Positions 34,613 to 47,174 of a DNA stretch of 64,000 nucleotides are shown here, piece after piece (the stretch's first letter is position 1; every line of letters begins with the position of its first letter). Under the pieces are notes generated by a model, which had not been told where the DNA came from, searched no databases, and was given only the letters and a program-made list of their open reading frames with translations. The position numbers were made by a program, and so were the translations under genes. This stretch comes from Corinectria fuckeliana (taxonomy: Eukaryota > Ascomycota > Sordariomycetes > Hypocreales > Nectriaceae): assembly GCA_019137255.1 (NCBI GenBank), contig WPDH01000138.1:1-64000 (forward strand), in the 5' to 3' direction.

Positions 34613-34989
34613 GGTGGCGGTGTGAGAGATGAGAGCCAAGACTTGAGCTGCTTAGCTTGACCGGGAAGTTGCCCTTCCCCAGATCAATCATCACGCTTCA
34701 ACTTAGCTCATATATGCATGTACCTTGATCGTCTGGACATGCGAGAATCCGCGTGGTGTGAGCGGAGAGTCTGGGAGAGAAGGAGATGCAGTCTGGGAGT
34801 ACCGAGCTGTTTTTTCGATGGACACGCTAGGACGGAGTTATGGCTTCGCGGGACGAGGTCCTAGCGTCAACACGAGTCACGTCAAACTATGAGCGTGTCA
34901 TGATATGGTGTGTTTCAGTCCTTTGCATTACTTTCCTGCAAGTTCACCTGCAAGAGGCTGGAAACTTCATCAGCAGAGTATTACCACGG

Positions 34990-36258
34990 AGCATTATGGA
35001 TGAGGGGTTGTTCAGGGCTGGCTGTTTGCGAGCCAAGATGGGCGAGTCATGATTCCTGCCGAGCTTGCAACTTCTCAGATGTATTCAATGAAGATAGCCG
35101 CCAAGGTGAGTGCACATTTATCCCAGAAGCCGACATAATGATGTGCGCCTCGGGATCTGAGACCTACTCCTCGATACAAACGGACTTGATCTAGAATGGG
35201 TCGGCGAATATTCGTGGACCTACCAGACAACCTTCGGTGTGCCCGACACTCACGAGAGTGCCTCGGTATATCTGCTTTTCGACGGAATCTGCCTTTGGGC
35301 ATGTACCTCTGAATGGCGTGTCCATGCTCAAGAGCGACAACATGTTCTCCAGCACCGAGTTAACATCATGGACATATTGCAGTCTTCAGAGACCACTCCG
35401 CTACCCATCGACTTTAAGAGCCCTTGCTCCGCGGCAGAGAAATGGAAAAGGAGCACCGTGAGCATCGGCCCATCGCGAACAACGGAGGGCCTGGACGACT
35501 GGGCGTGGATCTTGATTCCTGCCACCTGGTTAGGCACCAAGTTAATAATTCAAGGATGGGACTAGGGCCCTGTGCTTAAGACTGCGGGACCTTTCTGACC
35601 CGTGCGGCTTGAAGTCACGTTTGCTTCGGTCGATCTGGAGGCTTACTGGGTTGCATTGGCTGTTGCTAAGGATATCGTCGAGGAGGTCGTAATCTCTCTA
35701 CAGCACGAGGGCAAGGAGATCTTTAGTACTGCTCCAGCGGCTCCTCGGTCCATCGCCTTGAGGTTTAATCTTAGTATGGCAACTGATCTATCTCGGTTGC
35801 TCCCCGCAATAGACCAGCCAAGCTTTGGTCCCCCGTGGGATATGGTCAGCAGCCCCTGCATAAAGTGGACGTCTGCGCTGTACAGGGCGACCTGACGCTC
35901 GATGCGTGGAAGAAAAGGACTGAGTTTCGCCAGTGAGCTGTTCTAAAAGGAGGGTGGTTACGGAAAATCTTTCTATTTCTGGTTCAACAACCTTGACGTC
36001 TTCTGAAATGGCTCATGCTGGACCCTGCCCACAGTTTCTGCTAAGAGTAGACAAATATCAAGACTGGCTGGAGCTTATGATTAAGGGGCAATTAAACCAC
36101 GACAAGGTGCGTTCCGACGCCTCTTTGCCACTATCTAACAATCGTCGACCACAAAATCTGGGGAGGTGGCATCTATAAAGAAGATGGCTTCTACGATGGG
36201 TGCGACGAACTGAGGATTCTCGTCTGTGAGGACTTTATTCAGATAAAGAAAGCAACAT
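34990..36258 (+). pseudogene. Truncated GH2 beta-mannosidase relic
   Basis: Blocks homologous to the mndB-type gene at 21.6-24.3 kb occur in the right order but in several frames. GWLFASQDGRVMIP ends at an AAG/GTGAGT donor (about 35105), the same intron site as in mndB. DTNGLDLEWVGEYSWTYQTTF comes next (about 35187-35250), then GPVLKTAGPF (about 35568). VRLEVTFASVDLEAYWVALA begins at 35604, VDKYQDWLELM lies near 36045, and IWGGGIYKEDGFYDGCDE lies near 36160. Frameshifts and stops separate them. The relic ends after CEDFIQ, before the part that would carry both catalytic Glu residues. It is therefore a 5' fragment of a dead paralogue, flanked by a broken transporter and a broken regulator. Confidence 0.85.
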
Positions 36259-38177
36259 AGTCAATAACACACAATAAAAAAGGCCATATAAGGTACTATA
36301 CCCAGTACTACAAAACACAAATACTTTTCCCAGTAAGTAAACCAATATATAAAGCACTGATCTTAGACATCAAGGCACGCCTTTGCAACAGACCTCCCTC
36401 TCTAACCTTGATAGCTTCACGGTCACAATAGGTACCCCTTTAACAGATATCACGGAGTATAGGCTAGCTGCTAACGTTTCGGCAGCCATACCTGGCCCTT
36501 GACTATTGGACAAAGATGCTCCGCTAAACTCAAATAGGAAATTCCTTAACCATCCACTCCCCTTTGGTTGACAACTACTACTAAGGAGGAGCTTCGAAAC
36601 ACCGTCTTAGCGTCGACGCGTGGAAGCAACAGAGACTCGTTGCGTCGGCCTGATCTTTGTAGAAACTTCTACGATCAGTTCGAGTTCAGACACACTTCAC
36701 AGCACGATATCTGCTCAACGCCACCCTCGACGCTGTCCGTCAGCAGGTCCTACTTCACGATCGCGACGGTGCCTCTCCAACCCCATGCAGTGGAGTTTCT
36801 AGAGCCCCTCCTATGCTGCTATTCACATCGTCTCCCCCAGACTCCCTGTGCTCAAAATGGCGATGACTTTGTGTGTCCATTTCAGAAAATTTTCTGGGTC
36901 CGATAAACGAACAACTGTACGCACATCTAATTGAAACCACAGGGCTTTCTAACTTTGACTTTATCCTAGTCGATCAGCAACACCGGGCCGGCACGAGAAC
37001 CACACTCCCGATCCTTTCCAGCATCCTCGCCTAAGAGAGGGGTATGTCCATCGTCTAGCAAGTTCTCTCTCGTTTTCGATGACATCGACACCGCAGCGCC
37101 ACATCGGAATCGACCTTGATAGTTTGGCTTGGCTGATCCGTGTCCAGACAACAGACGGTCGACGTGACTGGTGCGATTACTGGCAGCGAGGCCTTCACTC
37201 AGGGCCGAGGGAAAAAAACGATACTCTTCGCGGCAAAGTTCTCAGCTCAACCAGGTCGCCTTGCAGGTTACACAAACTACAACGTCTGCTATCCTGAAGC
37301 TCGGCAGTTCATCGAAAAAATGAACATTCTATACCATCCGGAGACAAGCTTCCTTTGTCAACCACTCGCTATGCACGTCCAATCGGCCCCTGGTAAGTGA
37401 GAGACCATAAGCCATATATCTACGAGAATATTGCCCTTGACAATAAGCCATGAATCTACGAGAATATTGCCCTTGACAAATGTACCAGGAAGAGACCGGG
37501 AGTTCCATTCCGCCCTTTCGAGCATCTTTCGCCCGATCAATGGCTTACCTCGTTCCAACATAACCAGATCCAAGAATTTCAACATCCATCGACTACCCGC
37601 TGCGGGCGCCGTATCTGTCTAGCTCAACAATTCGCAAATGGCACTTTTGCTCTTCTTTCAACTTGAGCTAAGACGCATCAAGGAAACCAGATACTTTTGA
37701 TGCCTCAATTTGACGACAACAAATCTCAAGCAACTCAACGACCTCTCCGAAACGAACCGACACACAGCAATGCAGGCATGTCACGAAGTCGAAGTTTGAA
37801 TCCTCCGGGTCAACATTACCCCTTGAGGGTGGGTGCTATACGAGGTTCGTATTGATATCGCCCGCTAGCAGCGTAGCATCTTGGTATCTAAGTGAAATAG
37901 CGTAGGGAAAGCTGCCTGGCATACAACTAGACCCTCGCCGAGGCCACATTCTTTACCCGTCTAGGCCTAGGGCTCCGGAGACGCCTAGCCTGCCATGGAG
38001 AGCCGTAGCATCTAATGTGGCGCCTCTCAACACGGACAACGTACTAAGGGAAATCCTGCTGCCTGGTGTTAGCCATTTCAGACGTCACATTTATAACCAC
38101 AGCACCCTGAAACCTCGGATGTTGGCTGCACCAATCACGGCTGTATCCTGCATCTCGTGCAGTCTCGCCCTCCTTAG
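36259..38177. other. 1.9 kb without a supported gene; 36-bp tandem duplication
   Basis: A near-perfect tandem duplication of about 36 bp (ATAAGCCATNNATCTACGAG and following) occupies 37407-37442 and 37443-37478. ORFs at 36568, 37079, 37140 and 37431 are short and I recognise none. The start of one (HIGIDLDSLAWL) vaguely recalls Hsp70-like ATPases but nothing else fits. Confidence 0.4.
37407..37478. repeat. Tandem duplication, 2 x 36 bp
   Basis: The two units differ at two positions only (ATATCT versus GAATCT near their 5' ends) by direct reading. Confidence 0.75.
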
Positions 38178-40339
38178 ATGCCCCTAGATAAACAGCTTTC
38201 AGCTCTTATTAGCACTTGGAAGGAATGGTCGATGGACCCTCACGAGGCACAACCAGCGTTGGCGAATCACAGCGGAATGGCCGGGGAGGACCGTCATCTT
38301 CGCGTGACGTCGTCGTGTGCGGAATGCCGTCGTCGTCGCATCAAATGTGAAGGCTTCACGACTCCGTGCCGCCAGTGTGTCTACTACGAAGTCCCCCAGC
38401 TATGCCATTATCCGACACGGAAGGTCAGGCGGAATGCATCCTGGAGGTAAACGCTGTTTGTCTGATTGGCTTGGCATGGCATGGCTAACGATGCATTGCA
38501 ACTGTCAGGTCCCTCGCCGAGCTGTCGGATGCTCACGCCAAGGCTTTGAGAGTCATTGAGTCTCTGTTCCCGGCGTCGCCAATCGACGAGTTGTTGTCCA
38601 TGTCGCGAGAGCAGCTCGTCGCAAGTGCCCAAGCCTCGTTGCCATCTCCCTCTTCCATCCCACGTATGACCATCGAGGGACCGGGACTAGACGATCATCT
38701 CCGAGTTCTCGAGCCGTTGCCCGAACGTGACTTCTCGTGGGACGAGATCTCCGACGACGAGAGCCAAACCTCGCGCATAGGCGACGATGTCAACGGCCTG
38801 GCGCTGTCACACAGCTCGCCCAAAGCCTCGTACCAGGGACTCTCCTCTGTTCCCACCATTCTCCGAGTCATTGCTCATCTGCTGCCTGGCATCCGACAGA
38901 TGGTTCCTACAGGTTCCGCCGACACTGGGAGAAGCCCGACGGTGGTTGAGAGCAGCCCTGGCAGCACAGTCTCCTCGAGTATTGACGAGCTGCCCCTGAT
39001 CAACGCCTACTTTTCCCATTTTCATCTCTCCACGCCAATGGTTGACGAGGCTGGCTTTCGACAGCGATACGCCGACAGCAGCGCCCCGGAGAACCAAGCC
39101 AGTTCATGGCTAGGGCTGCTGAACATTGTACTTGCCCTGGGCTGTCTTGCATCGGACACGTCGCACCTGAACGGGCACAACGTCTTCTACAAGCGGGCCT
39201 TGCCGTACCTGAGCACGTCGTCCTTTGGCTCTGGCCACTTGCACACAGTCCAGGCTCTTGCGCTGTACGGCGGGCTACTCCTCCATTTCATGAACAAACC
39301 CAACACGGCCAGCGCAGTCATTGGCGCAACGATTCGCATGGCTATTGCTATGGGTCTACACAGGGTTCAGATCTCGCAGTGTCAGTCGAATGGCCCCCAG
39401 ACTATCGCCGCAAGCTCCGCGATGACGCGAATCCGCACTTGGTGGTCCATCTTCTGCTTGGACACGTGGGCTGCTACGACGTTGGGCCGTCCTGGTCTGG
39501 GATATTGGAACCCTTCGACCGTCTTGACATCGCCCACATCTTGCTTGGCGAGTTCAGTATGTCCCGATATCTCAATCCTCAGTCCAGAGGCATCTTGGTG
39601 GCTAACATGATGAAATCAGGACTACAGCACAATTTCACTCTCGGCCAGTGAGCAATTCTGCAAAGTTGCTACACGCATCCAAGAACGCCTCGTCCAACTG
39701 CCTGCGATTGCTCCCGACGAGATCCGCGAGTTCGACCGAGAGCTGCTAGCATGGCAGGATTCTTTACACCCGTTTTTCCTTCATCGCGTGGAGTGACCTC
39801 CTGATCTACGTACTGCACGGGGACTGCTATGGTGTCGACAAATCACTACTCGGCTTACGCTCTACCGACCATGTCTGCTGAGTGCGGTACTGCGACGAAG
39901 AAAATGGTCCAACACCAGAGACCGCGAGGATGCCCTCGTGCTCAAATGTGTAGAAATTGCGAGAGACGGCATCGACTTTATGGTTATGGATTGGGTCCCG
40001 ACCCAGATCAAAGCTTGGAGCGACTCTTGGCATCTCTTTCAGATAGCACTGGTCTTGGTGCTCGCCACCGTGTCAGACAGACCGGGAGCTGAGGAGCAGC
40101 GCTGCGACGAATACATCATCAAGGCGCTAGATCTCTTTACGCAGATGGAGCCTTTGGATGCAGGCTCTTCGCGGAGCCGTGAGGTGATCCAGTTGCTTTA
40201 CCAGGATGCCAGGAACATGGACAACTGGGATACGGAGCAAGACTATGGGGCTTCGGGATCTTCGGTGCTGGATTTGTTGGATATGGAACTGGTAGGGGAC
40301 GATCCTGACTGGGTGGCCTTTTTCTGCGGTGAGGTTTAG
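38178..40339 (+). pseudogene. Zn2Cys6 transcription factor paralogue with one in-frame TGA
   Basis: Three exons (38178-38446, 38509-39556, 39620-40339; introns 62 and 63 nt) join in frame to 679 codons. The cluster CAECRRRRIKCEGFTTPCRQC, the first intron position and the downstream blocks (DDVNGLAL, YFSHFHLSTPMVDE, RIRTWWSIFCLDTWAATTLGRP, QFCKVATRIQERL) align with the regulator at 29581. At 39794-39796 the frame has TGA, after SLHPFFLHRVE. The same frame continues for 181 codons and still aligns with the paralogue (PPDLRTARGLL opposite PPRITVASEFL). The second-copy regulator would therefore lose its C-terminal quarter. An alternative start is the Met at 38233. Confidence 0.85.
39794..39796 (+). 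other. Single in-frame TGA in the second regulator
   Basis: The codons before and after stay in the same frame and remain homologous to the intact paralogue. I see no intron that would remove it. Confidence 0.8.
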
Positions 40340-40642
40340 GATGTATGTATGATAGGCTAAGTGTGATCCGGAAGAGAGAGCCGGCGGGTATAGGCGTCTT
40401 CTAAAACCGGAAACTGTGCAGCTCCTTTCTCTGTACACTCGGCATATTCTAGACTCTGACAACTCTGATGACCTGTTTCACGAGTGGTAGTGGGAAAAGG
40501 TACTGAACTAATTACGGCATGGCCGATCACAGGGGTGAAGCAACCTAGTGCATCTTGGCATGATTGGGACAAGGCTTGCATGTAATCTATTGTGAAACAA
40601 ATCCAGAGCCGTCCCACAATTGGAGGAAGACTGAGCTAATGT
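40340..40642. other. Intergenic up to the retroelement
   Basis: No gene. The 5-bp word AATGT at 40638-40642 abuts the left LTR and recurs at 47072-47076, so it is a candidate target-site duplication. Confidence 0.5.
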
Positions 40643-40807
40643 TATTGATGTGACTGCGTGTATTATGTAACTGTACTAAGCTAGGAAAAAGGGGGCGGAA
40701 CAGTGAGTCCCCAAGGGGATCGCTGTTGTCGCTAGATGCCTAGCATCTAAGGCAGAAATATGGACGGTGCCTGATAGCAGGCCTGACTAGTAGTCCTACT
40801 ACTAACA
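40643..40807 (-). repeat. 3' LTR (left copy)
   Basis: 165 bp, ending CTAACA at 40807. In a hand alignment it differs from the right copy at 17 positions, all transitions; the right copy carries the A/T form at 13 and the left copy at 4. Confidence 0.9.
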
Positions 40808-42579
40808 TACCCTCTTAGACTAGCTGCTAGGGGCAGTTAGTCTAACTAACTAATAAGACTATTTGTAACTATCTGATAGTACTAGCTAGCTAATTTCTTA
40901 GTGTTTCTGGCTCCTAAAAATAAGAGAATTCTTACTAGGGCTAAAATTAAATCTTAGCCTTAATCTAAAAGTATAATAGCTCTAGCTAGTGCCTTAAGGT
41001 AATAGTTAGAGCTACTATATAGGATTCTAGCTTTAAAAGGAAGGTAATAAGAGAAAGAGGTTATTATTATGTTTAGTAAAAGTGTGGGGATTAACCCTCT
41101 TAGGCTTTTAAGCTAGTATTTTATATTAGCTGCTAAGAGGGTCCTAAAATTATATAATATATAGTAGCTCTAACTATTATACTAAACTAACCTTTTTATT
41201 ATTATAATAATAATATTACTAATCTTAATATATAAGGCTAACCTATTATGTTAATATCTTAATACCTAATAAGGCTATAAGACTATAGCTTTTATGCTTT
41301 ATTATGCTAGTTAAGCAGCCTAATTAGTATAGCTAATTATTTAATATTAAATTAAAAGACTAGAAGATATTAACTATATAAGAAAATCATATTCTAATAC
41401 TATTTTTTAAGCTCTTTAGAGGTCTCTCTAGCTAAGTGATATATTAATATTACTTCTAATCTTATTTACCCTCTTTTATATAGACTAAGTTATTTAATAT
41501 AAAAGTAAATAAGATTATTATAAAGCTAGAAACTAGAGGATCCTCTAAGTATTTTCTTTTTCTAATTTAATAGTAAGATAATATAAGAAATTATAAGTAT
41601 TACTAGGCCTGTTATATAGCTCTATCTAGGGCTATATATATCTATAATTACATAATAAAAGTTATATATTTTTATTCTAAAAGAGGCTTTATAAGGCTAT
41701 CTACTAGCATCTAAGCTATAAGCAGCTAAGATATCTTAACTTTACCTTTTTAAATAAGCTTATAGACCTAGTGATAATAGATATTAATATACTAAAGTAT
41801 TATAACTAGCTTAGCTAACTACTTTATAATCAGCTAGATTATGTTAATATTATCACACTAGATTTAGGCTGTGCTTTAGACTTTAATACTAACCTCCTTA
41901 AGAAGTTAACCTAAAGCTAGCTATTTCTTAACTACACTTATAAGAGTAAGCAACTTAGCTTTTATGCTTAATATAGTAACTATATCTTACTTTATAGCCT
42001 TCTAAGTGATAAGACCCCTATATAGTATAACTACCTAGCCCTATAAGAACTTTCTAGTTATTAAGTAGTCTCTAAAAGCTATATCTATAACTATAAAGAG
42101 ATTTTTCTAATTCTTAGCTACTATATAGTAAATATAAAGCTTTCTAGTGTTATAAAGATAGCTAATATACTATTCTACTACTCTATTATGCTTAAGGCTT
42201 AGCTAATAACTAAATTAACTAAGCTTTAACAATATATAGGATATATTAGGCCTTATAGTGTTAGTAGGATAGCTTATACTACCCACTTTCGCCCTATACT
42301 TTAAGATAAGACTAAAGCTAGCTTTATATATTATAGGTATAAGAATCTATAAGAGCAGAAAAGTTCTTTTCTTATAGACTTCTAGTCTCTTACTATCTAA
42401 CTTAAATTTCCTAGCTATAGTTAAAATATATAACTCCTAAGAGAGCTAAAAGTAACCTACTATATAGTCCCTAATAATCTTAATCCTTAGGAACTAGTAT
42501 AGCTCCTTTAGGTTCTTAACCTAATACTTTATTATTAGGGTATTATAGACCTATTACTATTTGCTTCTAAACTCTTTTA

Positions 42580-42982
42580 GCTATATTATAATAATATTAT
42601 TTATATAGAAGAAGATAAAAAGCTTCTTATGCTTAAAGATATAAGAGTTTTTCTTATAGGCTTTAAAGTCTTAACTAGTAAAAAAGTAGGTGAGATTCTT
42701 ATACTATAGCTTTAGTAATATCTGCAGGCTGTAAAAGGCTCTTAAGAGCTTTAGAGAGACCCTCTTTTTAAATATTTCTAGTAGTAGGTAATAATAAACC
42801 TCCCTACTTAGTAGAGCTTTAATAAAAGTGTTAATAATATTATATTAATATATATTAAGGTCTTTCTTATAGTATTTTATATATATTACTTAAAAAGTCT
42901 TATATGCTAAGATAGATATATAAGTCTTAGTTTTATTCTTATTCTGCTTATTACTATAAGCTACTAGGCGCATCTTAAAGCG
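42580..42982 (-). mobile_element. Copia reverse-transcriptase relic
   Basis: Minus-strand translation, ignoring stops and shifts, gives RFKMRLVAYSNKQ (Copia: KARLVARGxxQ), then TKTYISILAYKTF (TYAATLAxKTFR). DLNIY and NIINTFIKALLSREVYYYL follow (DVVNAFVNAxLxxEVYxxLP), and downstream FYINNIIII stands for the YVDD box with both Asp codons changed GAY to AAT. All are G-to-A type changes. The order and spacing match Ty1/Copia RT. Confidence 0.85.
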
Positions 42983-45900
42983 AGTTATATAGCCCTATTT
43001 ATTAACCTTATATATAAACACCTATTTAAGATTAATAAGCTGAATATTATTATCTAGCTCGTCTATAAGAACCTTCTTATAGGCTTTTTTATCCTTTAGG
43101 TTCTTAATCTCTAAAAGAAGGCTTATATACTACTAAGATGCTTACAGGAAGGTTATAGCCTGCTTATATAACCTTAGGGCAGGTAGTATTATACTAATAT
43201 AAAGCAAATATCTTTCTATCTTTAAAAGAGTTATATTAATAATATGCTTTACCTTAGTGTGCTCTTTAAGTTTTTTTTGCCTTTATACCTTAAGGGCTTT
43301 CTCTAAGGGCTTCTAACTATAGTGCCTAAAGATTATATTAGCTTTCTAAAAGTGCTAGTTATAATCCTTTTAGGTCTTTTATAATAATTCCTCTAGTAAC
43401 TAAAAAGAGGTATTATTAGAGTTATTATATAAGGTTAAATTAGTCTTACTATCTGTTTTATCTCCTAATATCTTATTAACCTGTTCTAGTATAATAATCT
43501 ATATATTAATTAAACTGTTATTATCTAATAAGTCTTATAATTCTAATCTCTTTATAAGATTATTAGGTTTTATTAAGTTATTACTATTTTCAGCTTATAT
43601 AGCTAATAAGATATTATCTATAATCTTAAGTAATAGATTATATAATAGTATTACACTTATTACCTTATATAATAAGCTAGACTAATATAAAGTATTATTA
43701 AGAAAAGTGACTTACCTTATAGCTCTCTTAGTAGGAGGGGAAAAAGGCAAAATAGTCTTAGATATAGCTTTAGCACCTCTAATCTCAGAGGTGCTTTTCT
43801 TTTCTTATAAAGCCTTAGTTTAAGGTTACTATTACTAAGTATATTAGACCTTTTTTTACTACTATATCTCTCTTAGAGATATTATAAGTAGTGCCTAAAT
43901 CTATAACTTAGTAGGGTCTAAGAAAGACTTTATAGCTGCTATATTAAGACTACCTTTCTTACTAATATCTTTATTATTAGAGACCTCTTTTATATTAATT
44001 TAGTCTAGGATTTTATAGGTATATTTCTTATAAGCCTTTATATCTTTCTTATATCTTAGATTAAAGTATTCTTACTTATTAAACTATATATTAGCAGAGA
44101 TTATAACCTTCTTACCTTAGGTTATTAGTATATAAATTATATACTATAACTCACCTTTATAGCTAATAAGATACCTAATATAAGCTCTCTCTATAAGTAA
44201 GCTTAAAAACTTATATAACTTAATATATTCTAAGGTAGCTATAGTTATTAGGTAGGCTAAGCACCTAAAGACCTTAATATATGCCTATAAGAGCCTTATA
44301 TTCTTAGGGATATAACTATATATAGAGATATTATCTCTAACCTAGTCCCACTAGAGCTAGTAAGGGGTTACTTACTAATTTTTTCTTTAATAAGGTATAT
44401 AGTTAAGAAGGTATACTACTATATAGTATATCTTAGAAGTAAGCTCTTTTAGGAGTCTTAACTTCTTAATTATAACCCTACTCTTAACCTTAATAATTCT
44501 TTCTGATATCTTAACACTCTTGTTTTATATTAGGGTTAATAGGGTAGACTTATAGATAATTATGCTATTATTCTTAAAGATCTCTTTTTCCTCTTTAGTA
44601 AAAAGAGCCTTCTTACTATCACACTATAAGAGTAAGATCTTAAGGCTATATTAAGTTTATAGTTAGGCTTATAGCTTTCTAAATATACTTCTAATATCTA
44701 ACTTTATCTTTAGAGGGTAAAAAAAGTATATTTTTATTATTATATTTATAAATAAGACCTAATAATAGTAGCTATTATATATAGGCACTAGAAAGTAATA
44801 AAGATTATAATTTATTACTTTTTTAGGCCCCTAAGAGATACAGTCTAGAGACTTTCTTAAGACTATTATTATTACTTTTATTATAACACAAACCTAACAT
44901 TCCTTAAGAAGAGGTCTCTTAACTCTTACCCCTAAACTTAATAAGGCTAGCTAATTAAGAGCTTCTTATCTTATATAACTATATTATTAATACTAGAGCT
45001 TAGTATCCTCTTTAGAGACTATTCTAAGCTTTAAGACTATTATAACTAGAGGGCTCTAAATAGATACTCTTATTAAAATAACCTACTAGCTTATATAGAG
45101 CTATATAGAGGCTACTATCTTAGAAGATTTTTTTATCTAAAGGACTTCTACTTTCTAATCCTAAATAATACTATTACTATACATCTAAAAGCCTAAGATT
45201 ATATTAAGATATATCTCTAGTATATAATAAGCATACTTAAGTCTAATAAGCCTACCCTTAGGAAACCTAGGGTATTAAACCCTTAGGTTAACTATATCTT
45301 AGCCCTTTATAAATATCTTACTATCTCCTATATAAGTAGTCTCTCTAACCTCTTAATTAAAGCCTTCTTTAGAGAACTAGTCTATATAGTTAAAAAAGTA
45401 GTATAAAACACTAAAATTATAAATAGTAATATCCCTAATTATAAGGTCTATAAAGGTTATATTATATATAGCTATATATAGGGTATTTATATAAGAAATA
45501 AGACTTAGAGGAGAGGTTTAATAAGTAATAATAATTATCTCTGCCTTCTCTTTTAAACTACTAATTAGCATATAAGTTGCCTTTTTTACTAAGGTCTAAG
45601 TACTAGCCTTTTTTAGCTCTTTTAGGTACTTATTAAACTACTTCTTAAGGGTCTTATCCTGCCTAAGGTAAAGGCTTTAACCCTTTAGAGTGTATTCCTT
45701 CTTATATAAGACTAGAAAGTTAAAATATCTTTCCTACTATATAGGCATCTATATAGAATACCTCCTTTTATAACTAAGATACTTCTAACTTATAGCTTTA
45801 GTCTACTAGCTTAACTAAGAAGGGTTTAATAACCTAAAGGCTATTATAAAGTAAGCCTAAGAAGGATTTAACTTTTCCTTTCTTATATTATTATAAAAGA

Positions 45901-46886
45901 GATATATAATCTTAAGCAGATTATCTACCTTTTCGCTTTTACTCTCTTACCTTATAATAAGCTTATCTTAGGCATAATAGAACTCTTACTAGGGCTTTAT
46001 CACCTTTAGGAACTTCTTTCTAGCCCTCTTCTTATTAATAGTAATCACCTTATATATAATATAATTCTCTTAGGCCTTTTTAAACTAGTTAGCCTAGGCT
46101 TCTTAATCTCTTAACTCTTTCTTAGTTACTAAGGCTTAAAACTTTATCTTAACTTTATAGATATTATTCTTATCTTTAGGATTAATAAAAAGCTTAAGAT
46201 AGCTAATAATCTCCCTAAGATCTTATATTTTCCTAATATATATAGTATAGTTGCCTAAGAGGGTCTTTAAGATAGATATCTTAAGCTTATTTAGCTTCTT
46301 CTTCTTAAGAGTCTTATCTTATAAGCTCTTATCTTATTTTACTTACTAAAATATAAATAGCCTGTTATTATTAGCTTACTTAATATTATAGTCTTACTAC
46401 TAATCTTTAAGATTAAGCTAATAGATCTATATAGTAAGAGCCTTTTTCTTACTATTACTAATACCTAAAAAGTCTAGCCTTTTAGGCTTTATAAAGAAGT
46501 CTCTCTTATTAATAACTAGTATAAGGTCTAATACTAAATTATTAATACCTAATATAATCTCTAGGCTAATATATTCCTAGATTTTATATATTATAGCTAA
46601 AGTATAAATACACTCTAGCTATAAGGTCTAGTTCTTAGCCTTTTTTAGCTTAAGAAGAAAGTCTAAAAATGCTTTTATACTATCTATATCTATTATATTA
46701 GTAGCTAAAAGTATGCTAAGTACTTAGTAGGTAAATTACTTTAGATTATATAAATCGCTTAAATCAGAATTTATAAGCCTTAGTAGGTAATTACTCAGCT
46801 AAGAGAGGAATTAGTTACTTATAGGTCTTTTCCTAATATTAAAGATAATACTAGATTAATACTAAAGGCTAGAATTCACTTAAAAA

Positions 46887-46896
46887 GTTGCTACCA
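46887..46896 (-). other. Possible primer-binding site
   Basis: Minus-strand TGGTAGCAAC begins about 10 nt inside the 5' LTR. Its first seven bases match the Ty1 initiator-Met tRNA primer site TGGTAGCGCC. Confidence 0.4.
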
Positions 46897-46906
46897 GGCT
46901 TATAAC

Positions 46907-47071
46907 TATTAATATGACTGTATGTATTATATAACTATACTAAGCTAGGAAAAAGGGGGCAGAACAGTAAGTCCCTAAGGGGATTACTGTTATCGCTAGA
47001 TGCCTAGCATCTAAGGCAGAAATATGGATGGTGCCCGATAGCGGGCCTGACTAGTGGTCCTACCACTAACA
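46907..47071 (-). repeat. 5' LTR (right copy)
   Basis: 165 bp, the more strongly A/T-shifted of the two copies. It is followed by AATGT at 47072. Confidence 0.9.
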
Positions 47072-47174
47072 AATGTACATAGATACAAAATGGAGAACTT
47101 AAAGACATCTAGTCCACAGCAAGATGTGTTGAACATCTTATACTTGGTATGTCATGTCTGGTAGCCGGTCTATC

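Larger units (their letters stand above)
40643..47071 (-). mobile_element. RIP-degraded Ty1/Copia-type LTR retrotransposon
   Basis: A 6.4-kb element is bounded by two 165-bp direct repeats and a candidate 5-bp duplication (AATGT). The interior is very AT-rich, full of TA dinucleotides, and has no long open frame on either strand, unlike the flanks. On the minus strand, stop-ridden translation still shows a Copia reverse transcriptase (see separate entry), which fixes the orientation: the 5' LTR is at 46907-47071 and the 3' LTR at 40643-40807. Read in that direction the LTR begins TGTTAG. A TGGTAGC word resembling the initiator-Met tRNA primer site lies just inside. The transition-only divergence of the LTRs fits repeat-induced point mutation. 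The element is dead. Confidence 0.93.

Noticed and set aside
37079..37400. Hsp70-like ATPase start (HIGIDLDS)
   Set aside because: The resemblance ends after eight residues; no further ATPase motifs in any frame.
39794..39796. RIP as the cause of the TGA in the second regulator
   Set aside because: A RIP change is CpA to TpA, which would give TAG or TAA from Gln or Trp codons here; TGA does not fit the usual context.
40808..46906. Repeats or ORFs inside the AT-rich block as a CRISPR-like or centromere-like array
   Set aside because: No regular spacing; LTRs and Copia reverse-transcriptase remnants explain it as a RIPped retroelement.
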